From: DALYDP01 sp964348685
Lineage (GTDB): Bacteria > Patescibacteriota > Gracilibacteria > Peribacterales > Peribacteraceae
Direction of reading: 5' to 3'
NCBI GenBank assembly: GCA_964348685.1
Contig: CAYGDM010000046.1
Location: 1 to 8,717, forward strand
DNA: 8,717 bases
The position numbers and the translations under genes are program-made. This document shows positions 5,483-8,717 of the stretch, piece after piece. The notes beneath the pieces were generated by a model. That model had not been told where the DNA came from and made no database searches. It saw only the letters and a program-made list of their open reading frames with translations. Every line of letters begins with the position of its first letter. Position 1 is the first letter of the stretch.

Positions 5483-7390
5483 TCATCGCTTCGCCGCTCG
5501 CTTCACGGGCGCCCCCCACGTCGCGTGGATGCGCCGCTCAGGGTTCACCGCCTTGAGCATGTTGCACGCGTGGCGGTGGATGCGTACTTCGCCGCTGCGG
5601 CCGATGACGCCCATGAGCGCATCGCCGGGTTCGGGTTTGCAGCACTTCGCGGTAATGACCGGCATCGGGATGCTACCCTCCACGCGGGGCACGAGGCCGG
5701 AGCCGACAGGAACCTTCGCGGACTTCGCCGGTTCTTCTTTCTTCACGATGAGGTCGTCGATCTTCAGGAGCGCCGCGCCGGCCGTCATGCTCCCCTGCCC
5801 GATCGCCATGAGGAAATCCTCGCGCTCCAGGAGCGTCGCCTGCTTGCCGTCGAGCGTGCGCAGCAAGTTCATGTGCGCGTCGAGCACGGGACGGCGCAGG
5901 CGACGGAGCTCTTCGTTGAGCGCGCGTTTGCCGTCTTCGATCAGCTGCGGACGGTCGTGCACTGCGAGGTGGCGCTTCAGGCGGTTGCGGGCCGACGCGG
6001 TCTTGAGCAGCGTGATCCACCGCGGCGAGGGGTGCGGTTCTTTGTGGCGGATCACTTCGACGATGTCACCGTTTTCGAGGTGATGGTCGAGCGGGACGAT
6101 GGCGCCGTTCACGCGCGCGGCTTTGAACGAGAGGCCCACAGCGGTGTGCACCTGGAACGCGAAGTCGAGCGGGGTCGACCCCTCCGGCAGCTCCACGACG
6201 TCGCCCTTCGGCGTGAGGACGAACATATGGTCCTGCAGGCCCGACATGCGCGGGTTGTCCTCGTCGCCTTCGTGCACGAACGCGCGCTCCACGAGGCGCA
6301 GGCTCTTCTCGGCGCGCCCCTTGCCCGCCTCCTTGTAGCTCCAGTGCGCAGCCACGCCGATGTTCGCTTCGCGGTGCATCGCGGTCGTGCGGACCTGCAC
6401 TTCGACCATCACGCCGGGCGGCGCTTTGGGCAAGCCGAGCAGCGTGGTGTGCACGCTCTGGTAACCGTTCGGCTTCGGGAACGCGATGTAATCTTTGAAG
6501 CGGTTTTGGACCGGGTAGCCCATGCGATGCAAGAACCCGAGCGCTTGGTAGCACACGGCATCGGTCTCGCCGTCGACGACGACCCGCAGCGCGAAGAGGT
6601 CCGGGATGCCCTCGATGTGCGTGACCGTCTTGTGGCGCATCTTCTGGAAAATGCTGTACGCATGTTTCTCGCGGCCTTCGACCTTCACCTTCAACCCCTG
6701 ATCACGCAGTTCTTTTTCCACGGCTTTCGCGGTGCCGCTCAAAAACGTCCCGTGCTTCTTGCGCATCGCCTGAAGCTGCTCGGTGATGCGCTCGTGGTCG
6801 ACCGGGTAGAGCACCGGGAAGCCGGCGTCCTCGAGGGCGTGCTTGATCGAGTACATACCAAGCCTCGCCGCTGCCGGAGCGTAGAGCTGCAGCACGTCGC
6901 CGCAGATGCGGCGGCGCTCGGCGGCCGGGAACCGGTCGAGGTGGCGCAGCGTCACGAGCTGGTGGCAGAGCATGTAGAGGAACACGCGCGCGTCTTTGCT
7001 CACGCGGAAGAAATTCAAACGCAATCGCTCGACAGAGACGCGGCGGTTATGGGTCGTGAGGTGGCGGAGTACGTGGATCTCGCCGAGCATCACGCGTACG
7101 CGCTCGCCGTAGCGGGCTTCTATCTCCGTGAAGTTCCAGATGTGGAACTCCGGCACGTGATGGAGCAACGATACGACGACCAGGTCGGTGTCCGGCGAAA
7201 ACGGCGCGAGCTCGCGCAGCAGTTCCATACAGTGATCGATGAGCATGACGCCCGATCGATGGGTTTTGCCGTCGTACGCTTTCTCCGCGTCCGCGAACGC
7301 GCGTTCCGCGATAACACGATCAACCGTCTTCGGGAGTGAGCTGAGCAGCTCCTCCCAATCGGCGCGGACCGCAGTGATCGCCTGAACCAT
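5483..7390 (-). CDS. rel: RelA/SpoT-type (p)ppGpp synthetase with degenerate hydrolase domain
   Basis: The 635-aa protein transfers pyrophosphate from ATP to GDP/GTP to make the stringent-response alarmone. The synthetase domain looks complete: R240, K242 and K250 in the GREKHAYSIFQKM stretch, D264, the RFKD motif (297-300), Y310 in PKPNGY, E330 and R334 in EVQVRT, and H339. The N-terminal HD hydrolase domain is present in shape but has lost catalytic residues: H53 and H77 remain, yet HD-x-x-ED reads HHVPEF (77-82), and the later DR-HN motif reads HQLVT (143-147). Hydrolysis is therefore unlikely. A TGS domain follows (about 388-447) and then a zinc-finger-like domain with CC (583-584) and GEVRIHRHAC (600-609). 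The usual C-terminal ACT domain is missing; full-length Rel is about 720-750 aa. dtd lies 24 nt upstream on the same strand, so they probably share a transcript. No Shine-Dalgarno is clear before ATG 7390. Confidence 0.94.
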   Translation of the reverse strand: MVQAITAVRADWEELLSSLPKTVDRVIAERAFADAEKAYDGKTHRSGVMLIDHCMELLRELAPFSPDTDLVVVSLLHHVPEFHIWNFTEIEARYGERVRVMLGEIHVLRHLTTHNRRVSVERLRLNFFRVSKDARVFLYMLCHQLVTLRHLDRFPAAERRRICGDVLQLYAPAAARLGMYSIKHALEDAGFPVLYPVDHERITEQLQAMRKKHGTFLSGTAKAVEKELRDQGLKVKVEGREKHAYSIFQKMRHKTVTHIEGIPDLFALRVVVDGETDAVCYQALGFLHRMGYPVQNRFKDYIAFPKPNGYQSVHTTLLGLPKAPPGVMVEVQVRTTAMHREANIGVAAHWSYKEAGKGRAEKSLRLVERAFVHEGDEDNPRMSGLQDHMFVLTPKGDVVELPEGSTPLDFAFQVHTAVGLSFKAARVNGAIVPLDHHLENGDIVEVIRHKEPHPSPRWITLLKTASARNRLKRHLAVHDRPQLIEDGKRALNEELRRLRRPVLDAHMNLLRTLDGKQATLLEREDFLMAIGQGSMTAGAALLKIDDLIVKKEEPAKSAKVPVGSGLVPRVEGSIPMPVITAKCCKPEPGDALMGVIGRSGEVRIHRHACNMLKAVNPERRIHATWGAPVKRAAKR

Positions 7391-7414
7391 CTGGCGGGAT
7401 CGTAGCAGGAATTC

Positions 7415-7858
7415 TCAACGCCGCAGCAACAAAGTCACTGGACCGTCGTTGATACTTTCCACGGCCATGGAAGCGCCGAATTCGCCCGTTTGGACATCCT
7501 TCAGACCTTCCCCCCGCAACCGCTGTACGAAGCGCAGATACAGCCCCTCGGCCAGGTCACGTGGACCAGCCGCCATATAATCGGGACGATTACTACCTTC
7601 GACCGACCCAAGCAGCGTGAACTGCGACACGACGAGCACGGCGCCGCCGACGTCTTTCACCGTCCTATCGTTGATTTTCCCGTTTTCTCCTTCAAAAAGA
7701 CGCAACGACGCGACCTTCTTGGCCAACCAATCGCACGCGTCATCCGTATCGCCATGGCCCACGCCCAAAAGAATCAGATATCCCTGGCCAATCGACGCGA
7801 TACGCTTTTCTTCCACCGTAACAGCGGCCGAACGCACTTTTTGGAGAACAATCTGCAT
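7415..7858 (-). CDS. dtd: D-aminoacyl-tRNA deacylase
   Basis: DTD removes D-amino acids (and glycine mischarged on tRNA-Ala) from tRNAs, a proofreading step in the cytoplasm. The 147-aa length is normal. Both active-site signatures are present: SQFTL (78-82) and NDGPVT (137-142), the latter bearing the Gly-cisPro pair at 139-140. NRPDY (90-94) matches the conserved loop after the first motif. The start at 7858 gives the standard MQIVLQKV beginning. It lies 24 nt before rel on the same strand; dtd next to rel is a known bacterial gene pairing, though usually with rel first. A TACACT box lies 7 nt before the ATG, suggesting a leaderless transcript. It diverges from the rplJ leader. Confidence 0.96.
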   Translation of the reverse strand: MQIVLQKVRSAAVTVEEKRIASIGQGYLILLGVGHGDTDDACDWLAKKVASLRLFEGENGKINDRTVKDVGGAVLVVSQFTLLGSVEGSNRPDYMAAGPRDLAEGLYLRFVQRLRGEGLKDVQTGEFGASMAVESINDGPVTLLLRR

Positions 7859-7865
7859 GTTCCGA

Positions 7866-7894
7866 GTGTATTCTTATTGACTCTGTCTGGCGAT
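7866..7894 (-). promoter_or_regulatory. Possible promoter of dtd-rel
   Basis: On the - strand TCGCCA (7894-7889, four of six consensus bases), a 17-nt spacer and TACACT (7871-7866), ending 7 nt before the dtd ATG. Transcription would begin at or beside the start codon. The site interleaves with the opposite-strand rplJ promoter at 7878-7905, so the two may compete. Confidence 0.5.
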
Positions 7895-7905
7895 CTGATA
7901 AGGTA
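7878..7905 (+). promoter_or_regulatory. Promoter of the rplJ leader transcript
   Basis: TTGACT (7878-7883), a 16-nt spacer and TAAGGT (7900-7905). The -35 is close to consensus, the -10 less so. The predicted start near 7911-7913 is just before the L10 leader-like sequence, which supports the call. Confidence 0.6.
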
Positions 7906-7912
7906 GGGGCTC

Positions 7913-8054
7913 GACCGAAGACCGAGGGCATTAGGACGCAGTCCGAAGGTAAGCCCCTCCGAGGCACACAGCATCGCTCATCCGGCTCCGGCTTGGTGAT
8001 TCGTGCCGTTTGCCTCGCTGGTCTCCCGGTCGTCGGGATCCAGCGATTTTTTTT
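7913..8054 (+). ncRNA. L10 leader-like autoregulatory RNA upstream of rplJ
   Basis: Bacterial rplJ mRNAs often carry a leader to which the L10-L12 complex binds and represses its own operon; in Bacillus this works by transcription attenuation. Here CCGAAGACCGAGGGC (7915-7929) and GCCCCTCCGAGGCA (7953-7966) pair through GAGGGC/GCCCCTC with one bulged base, enclosing a small GGAC-GCA-GTCC hairpin. This arrangement and the CGAAGAC and CCGAGG boxes agree with the L10 leader as I remember it. The tail GAGGCA (7961-7966) can pair with TGCCTC (8011-8016), directly before the terminator, and ATCGCT (7973-7978) can pair with AGCGAT (8042-8047), offering alternative folds. No ATG occurs in the leader, so a leader peptide starting with ATG is excluded. 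Assignment rests on context plus remembered consensus. Confidence 0.7.
8016..8054 (+). terminator. Strong intrinsic terminator (attenuator) in rplJ leader
   Basis: CGCTGG (8016-8021) pairs with CCAGCG (8040-8045), inner TCCCG (8024-8028) with CGGGA (8034-8038), followed by an A and eight T (8047-8054). It lies between the promoter and rplJ, with no gene before it, so it must be a regulated attenuator or end a small RNA. The 5' arm shares a base with the TGCCTC segment that pairs to the leader RNA. Confidence 0.88.
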
Positions 8055-8124
8055 GGCCAAAAGCCTAAGAAAAGAGCCTCTCCCGCCCACCGAGACCCTC
8101 TTTTTTCAGACCCCCTCCTCTCCC
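8055..8124 (+). other. Pyrimidine-rich 5' region before rplJ
   Basis: Seventy bases between the attenuator and the ATG. It is rich in C and T, contains a second T6 run (8101-8106) that could follow a weak AT-rich hairpin (AAAAGAG near 8070 with CTCTTTT near 8098), and ends in CCTCCTCTCCC before the ATG. No Shine-Dalgarno is visible. Confidence 0.5.
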
Positions 8125-8717
8125 ATGGCCGTCACCAAAGCACAAAAGGCAGTGATCCTCACGGAACTCAAAGAGAAGATGCAGAAGGCGAAATCCATCA
8201 TGTTCGCCCACTACATCGGCATGACCGTCTCGGACGTGTCCGAACTCCGCGGCAATCTCAAGAAGGGCAACGCCGAGATGAAGGTCGCGAAGAAGAACCT
8301 CATGCGCATCGCCGCGAAGGAACTGAACATGCCCGAACCGCCCGAAGAACTCCTCGACGGCGCCGTCGCGTGCATCTTCTCGTTCGAAGATCCGCTCACG
8401 GGCGGCCAGATCGCCTTCAAGTTCGCCAAGACGCACAAGCAGGTCGAACTGATCTGCGGCATCTGGGAAGGAAAACTCATCTCGAAGGAACAGGCCATCC
8501 AGATCGCCCAGATTCCGGGTCGCGAAGCGCTGCTCGGCATGTTCATGGCGATGTGCCAGGGTCCGCTGTCGTCCTTTGCACGCGGTCTCTCGGAGCTCGC
8601 GAAGATGAAGGCCGAACCCGCCAAAGAAGAGCCGAAAGTCGAAGCGCCAGCCGCCGCACCCGTTGCAGAAGCCGCTCCGGCCGCAGAAGCCCCCGCTGCC
8701 GAGGCAGCCCCCGCACC
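8125..8717 (+). CDS. rplJ: 50S ribosomal protein L10, 3' end outside window
   Basis: L10 anchors the L7/L12 stalk on the large ribosomal subunit, where translation factors are recruited, and represses its own operon by binding the leader RNA. 197 codons are visible. The L10 fold is recognisable from MAVTKAQKAVILTELKEKMQ, through the AHYIGMTVSDVSELR stretch (28-42) and KVAKKNLMRIA (53-63), to the C-terminal helix MFMAMCQGPLSSFARGLSELAK (139-160) that normally binds L7/L12. After residue 163 the sequence becomes a low-complexity tail of Ala, Pro and Glu that continues past the window end, so the protein is longer than the usual 165-175 aa. The start is fixed by family alignment; it lacks a Shine-Dalgarno. 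rplL is expected next. Confidence 0.96.
   Translation, partial: MAVTKAQKAVILTELKEKMQKAKSIMFAHYIGMTVSDVSELRGNLKKGNAEMKVAKKNLMRIAAKELNMPEPPEELLDGAVACIFSFEDPLTGGQIAFKFAKTHKQVELICGIWEGKLISKEQAIQIAQIPGREALLGMFMAMCQGPLSSFARGLSELAKMKAEPAKEEPKVEAPAAAPVAEAAPAAEAPAAEAAPA

Noticed and set aside
5435..7339. A 634-codon open frame on the + strand opposite rel
   Set aside because: Its product is rich in Arg, His, Ala and Val without any domain, typical of the antisense of a GC-rich gene. The opposite strand carries a well-supported Rel protein.
7391..8124. tRNA or rRNA gene in the dtd-rplJ gap
   Set aside because: No cloverleaf or conserved tRNA boxes; the structure is better explained by the L10 leader and its terminator.
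1..8717. Alternative genetic code with TGA read as glycine
   Set aside because: TGA ends the first gene, secF, paralog B and rel at the expected family lengths or before terminators, and no in-frame TGA occurs within a conserved domain.

Overview
The window reads as chromosome of a small-genome, high-GC bacterium, most likely a member of the Patescibacteria (CPR). This is inference: the support is the compact gene order, the TrmB-type regulator, a stripped-down Rel protein, and an L10 protein with a long Ala/Pro/Glu tail. TGA is used as a stop (after the first gene, secF and rel), so the TGA=Gly code of Gracilibacteria and SR1 does not apply. Most of the window is housekeeping DNA. The exception is positions 3136-5480, a lower-GC accessory stretch.

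Left part (1-3105, + strand): an operon-like run of the 3' part of an unidentified gene, secF (inner-membrane secretion subunit) and tig (trigger factor, ribosome-associated chaperone). It serves protein export and folding. No SecD is visible next to secF.

Middle part (3106-5480): two small paralogous genes of unknown function (186 and 189 aa) on the + strand, with a TrmB-family regulator gene between them on the - strand. Each small gene sits in a near-identical cassette made of upstream inverted repeats, a sigma70-like promoter, a 21-nt palindrome at the predicted transcript 5' end, a strong Shine-Dalgarno, the coding region, and a terminator with a GCAA loop. The two 155-nt leaders align without a gap and at about 79% identity by hand count, while the proteins share only about 46% over their best ~80 residues. 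The regulator gene starts 18 nt before the second leader, and its likely promoter overlaps that leader. This is the most unusual part of the window and looks like a regulated, duplicated gene cassette family without a recognised function.

Right part (5483-8717): rel and dtd on the - strand (dtd first), diverging from rplJ on the + strand. Rel keeps its (p)ppGpp synthetase residues but has lost key hydrolase residues and the C-terminal ACT domain. The rplJ gene is preceded by what looks like an L10 autoregulatory leader ending in a strong intrinsic terminator. The dtd/rel and rplJ promoters appear to overlap, which places an alarmone synthetase and a ribosomal protein operon back to back.
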